Shown here: positions 1 to 7,045 of the stretch, one piece after another
Numbering within the stretch: the first letter of the stretch is position 1
Layout: each line of letters opens with the position of its first letter
Source of the DNA: Antiquaquibacter metalliresistens
Lineage (GTDB): Bacteria > Actinomycetota > Actinomycetes > Actinomycetales > Microbacteriaceae
Assembly: GCF_029211225.1 (NCBI RefSeq)
Contig: NZ_JARGEM010000004.1
Location: 205,945-269,944 of the forward strand
Direction of reading: 5' to 3'
Length of the DNA: 64,000 bases
Translations under genes and position numbers: made by a program
Notes under the pieces: model-generated
Told to the model about the DNA's origin: nothing
Seen by the model: only the letters and a program-made list of their open reading frames with translations
The model's database searches: none

Positions 1-936
1 ACCGAGCTCGAGTTCATCGTCTTCGACGACGGCTATCGGGATGCCTGGGCCAAGAAGTACGAGGGCCTCACCCCGGCCAGCGACTACAACATCGACTACG
101 CGCTCATGGCCTCGAGTCGCATGGAACCGCTGCTGCGCGACATCCGCCTCGGCATGGACGGCGCCGGCATGTACTGCGAGGGCGTCAAGGGCGAGTGCAA
201 TCTGGGGCAGCAGGAGATCGCGTTCCGCTACACCGATGCGCTGACCACGTGCGATAACCACTCGATCTACAAGAACGGGGCCAAGGAGATCGCCGACCAG
301 CACGGCAAGGCCCTCACCTTCATGGCCAAGTTCAACGAGCGCGAAGGCAACTCCTGCCACATCCATCTCTCGGTGCGCGGCACCGACGGCACCGCGGTCA
401 TGGCCGACCCCGACCGGCCGTACGGCTTCTCGAAGCTCATGGAGCACTGGCTCGCCGGGCAGCTGAAGACCCTGCGCGAACTCACGCTCTTCCTCGCGCC
501 GAACATCAACTCCTACAAGCGCTACGTCGAGGGCAGCTTCGCCCCGACCGCGGTCGCCTGGGGCGTCGACAACCGCACGTGCGCGCTGCGCGTGGTCGGC
601 CACGGTCAATCGCTGCGAGCGGAGAACCGCGTGCCCGGCGGCGACGTCAACCAGTACCTCGCGGTCGCCGCCCTCATCGCCGGCGGCCTCTACGGCATCG
701 AGCACGAGCTCGAACTCGAGCCGATCTTCGAGGGCAACGCCTACGCCTCCGATGCTCCGCGCGTGCCCTCCTCGCTGCGCGAGGCGATGGCGCTCTTCGC
801 CGAGTCCGAGGTCGCCGTCGAGGCCTTCGGTCAGGATGTCGTCGACCACTACCTCAACAACGCGCGTATCGAGCAAGCGGCCTTCGACGCCGCCATCACG
901 GATTGGGAGCGGGTTCGTGGCTTCGAGCGGTTCTGA
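1..936 (+). CDS. Glutamine synthetase-like gamma-glutamyl-amine ligase (5'-truncated)
   Basis: The frame is open from base 1, so the N-terminal beta-grasp half lies outside the window; 311 residues are visible. The protein carries the glutamine synthetase catalytic barrel, with NSCHIHLS (about visible residues 117-124), NINSYKRY and NRTCALRVVG followed by RAENRVPGGDVNQYLA. These fit the GlnA3/GlnA4/PuuA type, which ligates glutamate to polyamines or ethanolamine, rather than canonical nitrogen-assimilating GlnA. The next gene, a gamma-glutamyl-GABA hydrolase-like protein, starts inside its 3' end, which supports the catabolic role. Inferred role: ATP-dependent gamma-glutamylation of an amine as the first step of its degradation. 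The exact substrate cannot be read from the sequence. Confidence 0.88.
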   Translation, partial: TELEFIVFDDGYRDAWAKKYEGLTPASDYNIDYALMASSRMEPLLRDIRLGMDGAGMYCEGVKGECNLGQQEIAFRYTDALTTCDNHSIYKNGAKEIADQHGKALTFMAKFNEREGNSCHIHLSVRGTDGTAVMADPDRPYGFSKLMEHWLAGQLKTLRELTLFLAPNINSYKRYVEGSFAPTAVAWGVDNRTCALRVVGHGQSLRAENRVPGGDVNQYLAVAALIAGGLYGIEHELELEPIFEGNAYASDAPRVPSSLREAMALFAESEVAVEAFGQDVVDHYLNNARIEQAAFDAAITDWERVRGFERF

Positions 937-1726
937 GCCTTCTGGCGCGCCCGTCCCCGCCGGGCGCGCGTCCGACGAGGCTTCGGCCAAGCCGGCGCCT
1001 CGTCGGGCCGCGGGGCCTCTGATCGGACTGACGACGTACCTCGAGCAGGCACAGACCGGGGTGTGGGACGTGCCTGCGTCGTTCCTGCCCAAGGTGTACT
1101 TCGAGGCGGTGAACAAGGCCGGTGGCATCGCGGTGCTGCTGCCGCCGCAGCCGGTGACTCCGGAGATCGCGAACCGCGTGCTCGACGGTCTCGACGGGCT
1201 CATCATCACGGGTGGCAAGGACGTGAACCCCGAGCGATACGGGCAGCAGCCGCATCCGGCCACCGACGAGCCCCGCCACGATCGCGACGCGTGGGAGGAT
1301 GCCCTGCTCACCGCCGCGATCGAGCGCGGTCTGCCCTTCCTCGGCATCTGCCGCGGCGCGCAAGTGCTCAATGTCGCGCTCGGCGGCACGTTGCATCAGC
1401 ACCTGCCCGAGGTGGTCGGCTCCGACCGGTACAACAAGGGCGGCGGGGTGTTCGCGACGAACGCGGTCGCCGTCGAGGGCGGTACGCTCGCGACGATCGT
1501 CGGCGACGGTCTCGACGTGAAGTCATACCACCACCAGGCCATCGATGAGCTCGCCGACGGGCTCGTCGTCACCGCGCGGTCCGACGACGGCACGATCCAG
1601 GCGGTGGAACTGCCGGCGGTGCCGTTCGGGGTCGCGGTGCAGTGGCATCCCGAAGAGGATGCCGCCGAGGACGTGCGCCTGTTCCAGGGGCTCGTGGACG
1701 CTGCGAAGGAGTACCGCCGTGGGTAG
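917..1726 (+). CDS. Gamma-glutamyl-gamma-aminobutyrate hydrolase-like (PuuD family, class I GATase fold)
   Basis: A 269-residue class I glutamine-amidotransferase-fold protein. The nucleophile lies in FLGICRGAQ (Cys145) and the His/Glu of the triad in QWHPEE (His244, Glu246), with the ITGGKDVNPERYG segment typical of PuuD. It should hydrolyse the gamma-glutamyl bond of the final intermediate, releasing glutamate and an amino acid. I chose the GTG at 917, which overlaps the ligase gene by 20 bp; an earlier in-frame ATG at 752 would lie deep in that gene and adds only shadow sequence. Residues 2-32 before the conserved PLIGLTTY are low-complexity, so the true N-terminus could be somewhat later. 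Confidence 0.85.
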   Translation: MASSGSEPSGAPVPAGRASDEASAKPAPRRAAGPLIGLTTYLEQAQTGVWDVPASFLPKVYFEAVNKAGGIAVLLPPQPVTPEIANRVLDGLDGLIITGGKDVNPERYGQQPHPATDEPRHDRDAWEDALLTAAIERGLPFLGICRGAQVLNVALGGTLHQHLPEVVGSDRYNKGGGVFATNAVAVEGGTLATIVGDGLDVKSYHHQAIDELADGLVVTARSDDGTIQAVELPAVPFGVAVQWHPEEDAAEDVRLFQGLVDAAKEYRRG

Positions 1727-3077
1727 CACCACCCTGATCAACCCGGCCGACGAGTCCGTGATCCGCGAGGTCGAGCACACGAGCCTCGAGGCGGTGGATG
1801 CCGCGGTCGCCCGAGCGGTGATCGCCCAGCGGGCATGGGCGGCCCTGCCTCCCGTCGAGCGCGCGAACGCCCTGCGCCGGTTCGCCGACGTGGTCGGCGA
1901 GCACATCGAGGAACTCGCGGGGCTCGAGGTCGTCAACTCCGGGCATCCCGTCGCCCAGGCGCGCTGGGAGGCCGGGCACGTGCGCGACGTGCTCAACTAC
2001 TACGCGGCGGCGCCCGAGCGGATGATCGGCAAGCAGATCCCGGTGGCCGGTGGCCTCGACGTGACCTTCCTCGAACCGCTCGGGGTCGTGGGCGTCATCG
2101 TGCCGTGGAACTTCCCGATGACGATCGCCGCCTGGGGTTTTGCGCCTGCGCTCGCCGCCGGCAACGCCGTCGTGCTCAAGCCAGCGGACTGGACGCCGCT
2201 GACCGCGATCCGCCTCGGCGAGCTCGGCCTCGAGGCGGGGCTGCCCGATGGGCTCTTCCAGGTGCTGCCCGGTCGCGGCTCGGTCGTGGGGGAGCGCTTC
2301 GTCACCCATGAGTCGGTGCGCAAGATCGTCTTCACGGGCTCGACCGAGGTCGGCAAGCGCGTGATGGCCGGGTGCGCCGACCAGGTGAAGGCGGTCACGC
2401 TCGAGCTCGGCGGCAAGAGCGCCAACGTGGTCTTCGCCGACGCCGACCTCGAGAAGGCCGCGGCGACGGCGCCCTACGCGGTGTTCGAGAACGCGGGGCA
2501 GGACTGCTGCGCTCGCAGCCGCATCCTCGTCGAACGCAGCGTCTACGATCGCTTTCTCGAACTGCTCGAGCCCGCCGTCAAGGGCGTGAAGGTCGGGGTG
2601 CCGACCGACGAGTCAACCGAGATGGGGCCGCTCGTCTCGAAGGCCCACTTCGAGTCCGTCTCCGGCTACCTCGACGGCGCGAACGTGGCCTTCCGCGGCA
2701 CCGCGCCCGAGGGCGCCGGGTACTGGTTCGCGCCGACCGTGCTGCTGCCGGGCTCGCGCACTGACCGCACGGTGACGGAGGAGATCTTCGGCCCGGTCGT
2801 CTCGGTGCTGCCCTTCGACGACGAGGCCGACGCGATCGCGCTCGCCAACGACTCGATCTACGGCCTGAGCGGCTCGATCTGGACCAGGGATGTCGGCCGC
2901 GCCATCCGCGTCGCCCGCGGCGTGGAGAGCGGCAACCTCTCCGTCAACTCGCACTCGAGCGTGCGCTACTCCACGCCATTCGGCGGGTTCAAGCAGTCCG
3001 GCCTCGGCCGGGAGCTCGGGCCGGATGCCGCCACAGCCTTCACCGAGACCAAGAACGTCTTCATCGCAACCGACTAG
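1719..3077 (+). CDS. Aldehyde dehydrogenase family protein (PuuC-like role)
   Basis: A 452-residue NAD(P)-dependent aldehyde dehydrogenase. PWNFPM, the general-base Glu229 in TLELGGKSANVVF and the catalytic Cys pair 263/264 in GQDCCARSRI are all present, as is the C-terminal PFGGFKQSGLGRELG motif. The GTG start at 1719 has an AAGGAG seven bases upstream and overlaps the PuuD-like stop by 8 bp, so the two are translationally coupled. In this operon it would oxidise a gamma-glutamylated aminoaldehyde to the acid that the PuuD-like enzyme then cleaves. Slightly shorter than the usual 475-500 residues because the N-terminal segment is compact. Confidence 0.88.
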   Translation: MGSTTLINPADESVIREVEHTSLEAVDAAVARAVIAQRAWAALPPVERANALRRFADVVGEHIEELAGLEVVNSGHPVAQARWEAGHVRDVLNYYAAAPERMIGKQIPVAGGLDVTFLEPLGVVGVIVPWNFPMTIAAWGFAPALAAGNAVVLKPADWTPLTAIRLGELGLEAGLPDGLFQVLPGRGSVVGERFVTHESVRKIVFTGSTEVGKRVMAGCADQVKAVTLELGGKSANVVFADADLEKAAATAPYAVFENAGQDCCARSRILVERSVYDRFLELLEPAVKGVKVGVPTDESTEMGPLVSKAHFESVSGYLDGANVAFRGTAPEGAGYWFAPTVLLPGSRTDRTVTEEIFGPVVSVLPFDDEADAIALANDSIYGLSGSIWTRDVGRAIRVARGVESGNLSVNSHSSVRYSTPFGGFKQSGLGRELGPDAATAFTETKNVFIATD

Positions 3078-3084
3078 GAACCAC

Positions 3085-3873
3085 ATGACCATCGAGAAGA
3101 TCGACCTCACCCAGCGCCTGAAGGGCAAGGTCGCCGTGATCACCGGCGGCGCGAGCGGCATCGGGCTCGCGACCGCGCGTCGTTTCGCCGCCGAGGGCGC
3201 GACCGTCGTGATCGGCGACTTCAACCCCGAGACCGGTCAGGCCGCGGCCGCCGAGGTCGACGGCCTGTTCGTGCAGGTGGATGTCACCGACGAGGCCCAG
3301 GTGAACCACCTGTTCGACACCGCGGCCGCCACCTACGGGTCGGTGGACATCGCGTTCAACAACGCCGGCATCTCACCGCCCGACGACGACTCGATCGAGA
3401 CCACCGAGCTTCCGGCCTGGGAGCGGGTGCAGGACGTGAACCTCAAGTCCGTGTACCTGTGCTCGCGGGCCGCACTGCGGCACATGGTCGCCCAGCAGTC
3501 CGGGTCGATCATCAACACGGCATCCTTCGTCGCGGTGATGGGGTCGGCGACCTCGCAGATCTCCTATACCGCCTCCAAGGGTGGCGTGCTCGCGATGACG
3601 AAGGAACTCGGCGTGCAGTTCGCGCGGCAGGGCATCCGGGTCAACGCGCTGTGCCCCGGCCCGGTGAACACCCCGCTGCTGCAGGAACTGTTCGCGAAGG
3701 ATCCGGAGCGCGCGCAGCGACGTCTCGTGCACATCCCGAAGGGCCGGTTCGCCGAGCCCGAGGAGCTCGCAGCCGCGGTCGCGTTCCTCGCCAGTGACGA
3801 CGCGAGCTTCATCACCGCCTCGACGTTCCTCGTCGACGGCGGCATCAGCTCGGCCTACGTGACGCCCCTGTGA
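3085..3873 (+). CDS. Short-chain dehydrogenase/reductase of the glutamylation operon
   Basis: A 262-residue classical SDR with the cofactor motif TGGASGIG, NNAG, and the catalytic Tyr161-xxx-Lys165 in YTASK. ATG at 3085 follows an AGGAA box and lies 7 bp after the aldehyde dehydrogenase stop. SDRs oxidise alcohols, so its place between the ligase/hydrolase/aldehyde dehydrogenase genes and the regulator suggests that it makes the aldehyde from a gamma-glutamylated amino-alcohol. That would fit ethanolamine or alaninol better than putrescine, which needs an amine oxidase. The substrate is inferred from context only. Confidence 0.82.
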   Translation: MTIEKIDLTQRLKGKVAVITGGASGIGLATARRFAAEGATVVIGDFNPETGQAAAAEVDGLFVQVDVTDEAQVNHLFDTAAATYGSVDIAFNNAGISPPDDDSIETTELPAWERVQDVNLKSVYLCSRAALRHMVAQQSGSIINTASFVAVMGSATSQISYTASKGGVLAMTKELGVQFARQGIRVNALCPGPVNTPLLQELFAKDPERAQRRLVHIPKGRFAEPEELAAAVAFLASDDASFITASTFLVDGGISSAYVTPL

Positions 3874-3895
3874 TCCCGATCCGGACCGACCACCG

Positions 3896-4612
3896 GTGAA
3901 CGACGTGTCCTACGAGGGCCTCGCCGATGAGGTGCTGTTCCGCCCGCTGCGGGGTGCCAACGCCTTCGAGGACACCGTCGCGAGGCTGCTGCAGACGATC
4001 CGGCTTGGGGTCGTCGCGCCCGGCGAGGCGCTGCCGTCGGAACGGGACCTCGCGGCGCGGTTCTCGGTGAGCCGCGACACGGTGCGCGATGCCATCCGCT
4101 CGCTCTCGGATGCGGGGTACCTCGTCGCGCGCCGAGGCCGCTACGGCGGCACCTTCGTCAGCGACGTGCTCCCGGCCCCGGATGCCGCGCCGCCGGATGC
4201 CGCGGAGATCGAGGACGTGCTCGTGCTGCGGGAGATCCTCGAGGTCGGCGCGGCGCGCGCCGCCGCGGCACGGGAGCTGGGTGCGGCGGAGCGCGATCTG
4301 CTCTGGACCCGCCTCGGGGAGACCGCCGTGGCATCCATCGACGACTACCGGCGCCTGGACTCCCGGTTGCATCTGACGGTCGGCGAACTCGTCGGCGCAC
4401 CCTCGCTCGTGTCGCTGCTCGCCGACAATCGCACCCGGGTCAACGGGCTGCTGGACGGCATCCCGCTGTTGGCGCGCAACATCGCGCACTCCAATCAGCA
4501 GCACGAGGCGATCGTGGTGGCGATCCTGACCGGCAACCCCGATCGTGCGGCCACCGCGATGAGCGAGCACCTGGCCGGGTCCGCCGCGCTGCTGCGCGCC
4601 TTTCTCAGCTAG
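3896..4612 (+). CDS. GntR-family (FadR/FCD) transcriptional regulator
   Basis: A 238-residue regulator. The winged helix-turn-helix is at about residues 25-85 (LPSERDLAARFSVSRDTVRDAIR and the RRGRYGG wing). An all-alpha FCD ligand-binding domain follows from about residue 105 (ILEVGAARAAAARE, then the metal-site-like histidines in LHLTVGEL and HSNQQHEAI). GTG start 22 bp after the SDR stop, so it is probably the last gene of the operon and an autogenous regulator of it. The operator should lie upstream of the ligase gene, outside the window. It ends with an 8-bp convergent overlap with the next gene. Confidence 0.85.
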   Translation: MNDVSYEGLADEVLFRPLRGANAFEDTVARLLQTIRLGVVAPGEALPSERDLAARFSVSRDTVRDAIRSLSDAGYLVARRGRYGGTFVSDVLPAPDAAPPDAAEIEDVLVLREILEVGAARAAAARELGAAERDLLWTRLGETAVASIDDYRRLDSRLHLTVGELVGAPSLVSLLADNRTRVNGLLDGIPLLARNIAHSNQQHEAIVVAILTGNPDRAATAMSEHLAGSAALLRAFLS

Positions 4613-4934
4613 CGGGCGGCGTCTTCGGCGTGCGCGGCTTCGCCGCGGGCTTGGTCGCTGCGGCCGGGGTGGGCTTCGCGGCCGGTGCCGGTGCCGCCTT
4701 CGTTGTGGTCGGTGCCGCCGCGGCGGAGGCGGCCGGGGACGCGGGCGTGGTCGGCGCGTGCCGGTCCACGTAGAGCTGGGCGGCGCGCGTGGCGACGATC
4801 AGAAAGCGCACCAGCAGGAACACGAGGCCCGCGATCACCAGCACCGCGAACAGGGTCAGCAGCCCGCCGATGATCGTGCCGACCACGTGGCCGAACCATC
4901 CGAAGCCCCACATGCCAGGTCCGTCGTAGCCCAT
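4605..4934 (-). CDS. Small membrane protein with Ala/Pro/Lys-rich tail, unknown function
   Basis: A 109-residue protein I do not recognise. A Gly/Trp-rich N-terminus (GMWGFGWFGH) leads into one or two hydrophobic segments (about residues 18-50). A low-complexity cytoplasmic-type tail rich in Ala, Pro, Thr and Lys follows, with repeated KPA/TPA units. The ATG at 4934 is preceded by GGAGGAG and starts 3 bp after the stop of the 63-residue membrane gene upstream, so the two are one transcription unit. The C-terminal tail resembles disordered charged tails of small actinobacterial membrane proteins. No function is assigned. Confidence 0.6.
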   Translation of the reverse strand: MGYDGPGMWGFGWFGHVVGTIIGGLLTLFAVLVIAGLVFLLVRFLIVATRAAQLYVDRHAPTTPASPAASAAAAPTTTKAAPAPAAKPTPAAATKPAAKPRTPKTPPAS

Positions 4935-4937
4935 CCG

Positions 4938-5129
4938 TCACTCCTCCAGTTCGTTCGCCGCGCGGGATTGCTCGATGACACTGCCGACCGCGAGGGCCAC
5001 GGCGATGCCCCACCCGATCCACATCAGTACGAGGCGCCAGTCTCGCGGACCCTTTCGAGTCGCCTGCACCACACCCCACACCCCGAACAGGGCGCTGAGG
5101 ATGCTCGTGTTGAAGATGAACTTGCGCAC
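4938..5129 (-). CDS. Small two-helix membrane protein, unknown function
   Basis: A 63-residue protein with two predicted membrane helices (NTSILSALFGVWGVVQA and LVLMWIGWGIAVALAVGSVI) separated by a short basic loop (TRKGPRDWR). I chose the GTG at 5129 because a GGAGG box lies 5 bases upstream. A GTG at 5153 in the same frame would add eight residues but has no comparable box. It is the first gene of a two-gene unit with the 109-residue membrane protein and is divergent from the carrier gene that begins at 5201. No family recognised. Confidence 0.55.
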   Translation of the reverse strand: MRKFIFNTSILSALFGVWGVVQATRKGPRDWRLVLMWIGWGIAVALAVGSVIEQSRAANELEE

Positions 5130-5200
5130 GTAGCCTCCGACCGTCCCCTCCACGCTACCCCGTGCAGCGGGGTGCTCGGTGGGCTCGATACTGGTTTCTT

Positions 5201-6355
5201 GTGAAGACCGCGGGATTGGGCATCGTGCTGCTCCTCGCCGGCGCGGTGCTCGTGGTCACGGGCATCCTCCCCGCGGCGGGCGCGTTGGCCGTCGCCGAGC
5301 GCGTCTGGCCGATCCTGCTCTTCGTGGTCGCGATGACGGTCGTGACGGAGTTGGCAGCGGAGGCGGAGCTGTTCCGCGTGCTCGCCGAACGAGCGGCGAC
5401 CTGGGGACTGGGCCGCAGCTGGGTGCTCTGGCTGATCGTCGTGGCCATCGCCGTGCTCGCGACCGTGTTCCTCTCGCTCGACACCACGGCGGTGCTGCTC
5501 ACCCCCGTGGTGGTGCTGCTCGCGCGCCATGTCGGGCTGCCGCCGGTGCCGTTCGCGTTGACCACGGTGTGGCTCGCGAACACCGCGTCGCTGCTGCTGC
5601 CGGTCTCTAACCTCACCAACCTGCTCGCGCAGCATCGTCTCGGCGGCATCTCACCGCCCGCGTTCGCCGCGCTCATGTGGGCACCGGCGATCGTCGCGAT
5701 CGTGGTTCCCATCGCGGTGCTGGCGGTGCTCTATCGGCGATCCTTCGCGAGCCGCTATGTGACGGATGCCCCCGCCCCCGCACCCGACCGCGTGCTGCTG
5801 ATCGCGAGCGCCGTCGTCGTCGCGCTGCTGCTGCCCGCGCTGGTCTCCGGAGCGCCGGTGTGGATGCCCGCCCTCGCCGCCGCGCTCGGGCTCGGCATCG
5901 TCTTCGCGGTTCGTCGCCCGTCGGCGCTGAAGCTCTCCCTGCTGCCCTGGCAGCTCGTGCTGCTGGCGAGCGGCCTGTTCCTCGTGATCGAGGCCTGGCA
6001 CGCCACCGGACTCGCGCAGCTGCTCTCCTCGCTCGCGGGGGAGGGCGAGGACCCGGTGAGCCTGCTGCGACTCGCCGGCGCCGCGGCCACCGGGGCGAAC
6101 GCGGTCAACAACCTGCCCGCCTATCTCGCGTTCGAGGCGATCGCCGACAGTCCCGCGCGCATCGCGGCGGTGCTCATCGGAGTGAACGCCGGCTGCTTGG
6201 TCACCCCCTGGGCGTCCCTGGCGACACTGCTCTGGCATTCGCGCCTGGTCTCCCTGGGCGTCGAGGTGTCGTGGGCGCGGTTCGCGCTGCTCGGTGTCGG
6301 AGTCGCGCCGGCCACGGTGATCCTGGCGACTCTCGCGCTCGCGCTGACAACCTGA
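5201..6355 (+). CDS. ArsB/NhaD-like ion transporter, SLC13 superfamily
   Basis: A 384-residue, strongly hydrophobic protein with roughly ten to eleven membrane segments. Family-like motifs are the SLDTTAVLLTPVVVLLA re-entrant region and NTASLLLPVSNLTNLL near residue 130, with the second half repeating the pattern (ATGANAVNNLPAYLA). The SNLTN and NAVNNLP motifs are characteristic of ArsB/NhaD/CitMHS carriers, so it may export an anion such as arsenite or exchange Na+/H+. No arsenic genes are adjacent. The GTG at 5201 sits 8 nt after a GATACT -10-like hexamer (5187-5192), which suggests a leaderless start; an upstream GTG at 5162 is less likely. Confidence 0.7.
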   Translation: MKTAGLGIVLLLAGAVLVVTGILPAAGALAVAERVWPILLFVVAMTVVTELAAEAELFRVLAERAATWGLGRSWVLWLIVVAIAVLATVFLSLDTTAVLLTPVVVLLARHVGLPPVPFALTTVWLANTASLLLPVSNLTNLLAQHRLGGISPPAFAALMWAPAIVAIVVPIAVLAVLYRRSFASRYVTDAPAPAPDRVLLIASAVVVALLLPALVSGAPVWMPALAAALGLGIVFAVRRPSALKLSLLPWQLVLLASGLFLVIEAWHATGLAQLLSSLAGEGEDPVSLLRLAGAAATGANAVNNLPAYLAFEAIADSPARIAAVLIGVNAGCLVTPWASLATLLWHSRLVSLGVEVSWARFALLGVGVAPATVILATLALALTT

Positions 6356-6389
6356 CCAACTGAGGGTTTGCTGGGTGTTCACCCCGAAC

Positions 6390-6423
6390 TGACCGATCGG
6401 ACAGGATTCTGACCGATCGGTCA
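6390..6423. promoter_or_regulatory. Twin palindromic TetR-type operators
   Basis: Two 14-bp near-identical palindromes lie just upstream of the tetR gene: TGACCGATCGGACA at 6390-6403 (one mismatch from symmetry) and TGACCGATCGGTCA at 6410-6423 (perfect). Their centres are 20 bp apart, about two helical turns, as expected for two TetR dimers on one DNA face. The second site ends 15 bp before the chosen start codon, so bound protein would block the tetR-mmpL promoter. Autoregulation is inferred. Confidence 0.75.
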
Positions 6424-6438
6424 GATACCGTGGATCGC

Positions 6439-6993
6439 ATGTCCAGCCAGGAAGACCTCCGCACCATCGCGCTCGGCGAGTTCGCCACCGCGGGATATGC
6501 GGGCACCTCCCTGCAGCGCATCGCGGAACTCGCCGGCCGCTCCAAGTCGAGCGTGCTCTACCACTACGCCTCGAAGGAGGCGCTGCTCGAGGCGGCGATC
6601 GGTCCGGCCATCGACCGGATGGCCGCCATCCTCGACCCGATCGAGCGGGCCGGCCTGAGCGAGGACGCCCGTCAGGAGTTCCTCGAGGAGTTCGTGGACT
6701 TCCTGCTCCAGCACCGACTCGAGGTGCACATGTTCATCAACCAGGGACCCTCCCTCGTCGATGTGCCCGTGGTCGATCGGGCCAACGCCCTCGTGCGACG
6801 CCTCGCCGAGTTCTTCGGCGAGCACACGGCGTCGCTCGAGGAGAAGATGCGCTTCGGCATCGCCCTCGGTGGCGCCGCCTACATGCTGTGCACCGCACAA
6901 AGCCTCGGCCTCCCGGCCGAACCCGTCGAGGAGACCAGGGCTGCTCTCCTGACGATCATGGGGGAGTTGCTCTCCCCCGTCCATATCCGCTGA
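6439..6993 (+). CDS. TetR-family repressor of the MMPL/YhgE operon
   Basis: A 184-residue TetR protein. The N-terminal helix-turn-helix reads TIALGEFATAGYAGTSLQRIAELAGRSKSSVLYHYASKEALLEAAI and is very close to the family consensus; the C-terminal two-thirds is the helical ligand/dimerisation domain. I prefer the ATG at 6439. The GTG at 6430 is also in frame, but the twin operator ends at 6423 and a GATACC -10-like hexamer at 6424-6429 would place the transcription start near 6436-6439. The gene lies 52 bp upstream of the MMPL transporter on the same strand and very likely controls it; the inducer is unknown. Confidence 0.85.
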   Translation: MSSQEDLRTIALGEFATAGYAGTSLQRIAELAGRSKSSVLYHYASKEALLEAAIGPAIDRMAAILDPIERAGLSEDARQEFLEEFVDFLLQHRLEVHMFINQGPSLVDVPVVDRANALVRRLAEFFGEHTASLEEKMRFGIALGGAAYMLCTAQSLGLPAEPVEETRAALLTIMGELLSPVHIR

Positions 6994-6997
6994 CCTC

Positions 6998-7025
6998 GGA
7001 TCTCGACTCCGCTCGATCACCGAAC
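6998..7025 (+). repeat. Intergenic palindrome family R4, partial copy
   Basis: This stretch begins GGATCTCGACTCC and ends GCTCGATCACCGAAC. It matches the right half of the two longer copies at 24219-24265 and 26588-26629. It lies in the 52-bp gap before the MMPL gene. The left arm of the palindrome is absent or degraded here. Confidence 0.6.
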
Positions 7026-7045
7026 AACCACCCTGGGGTAATCGC

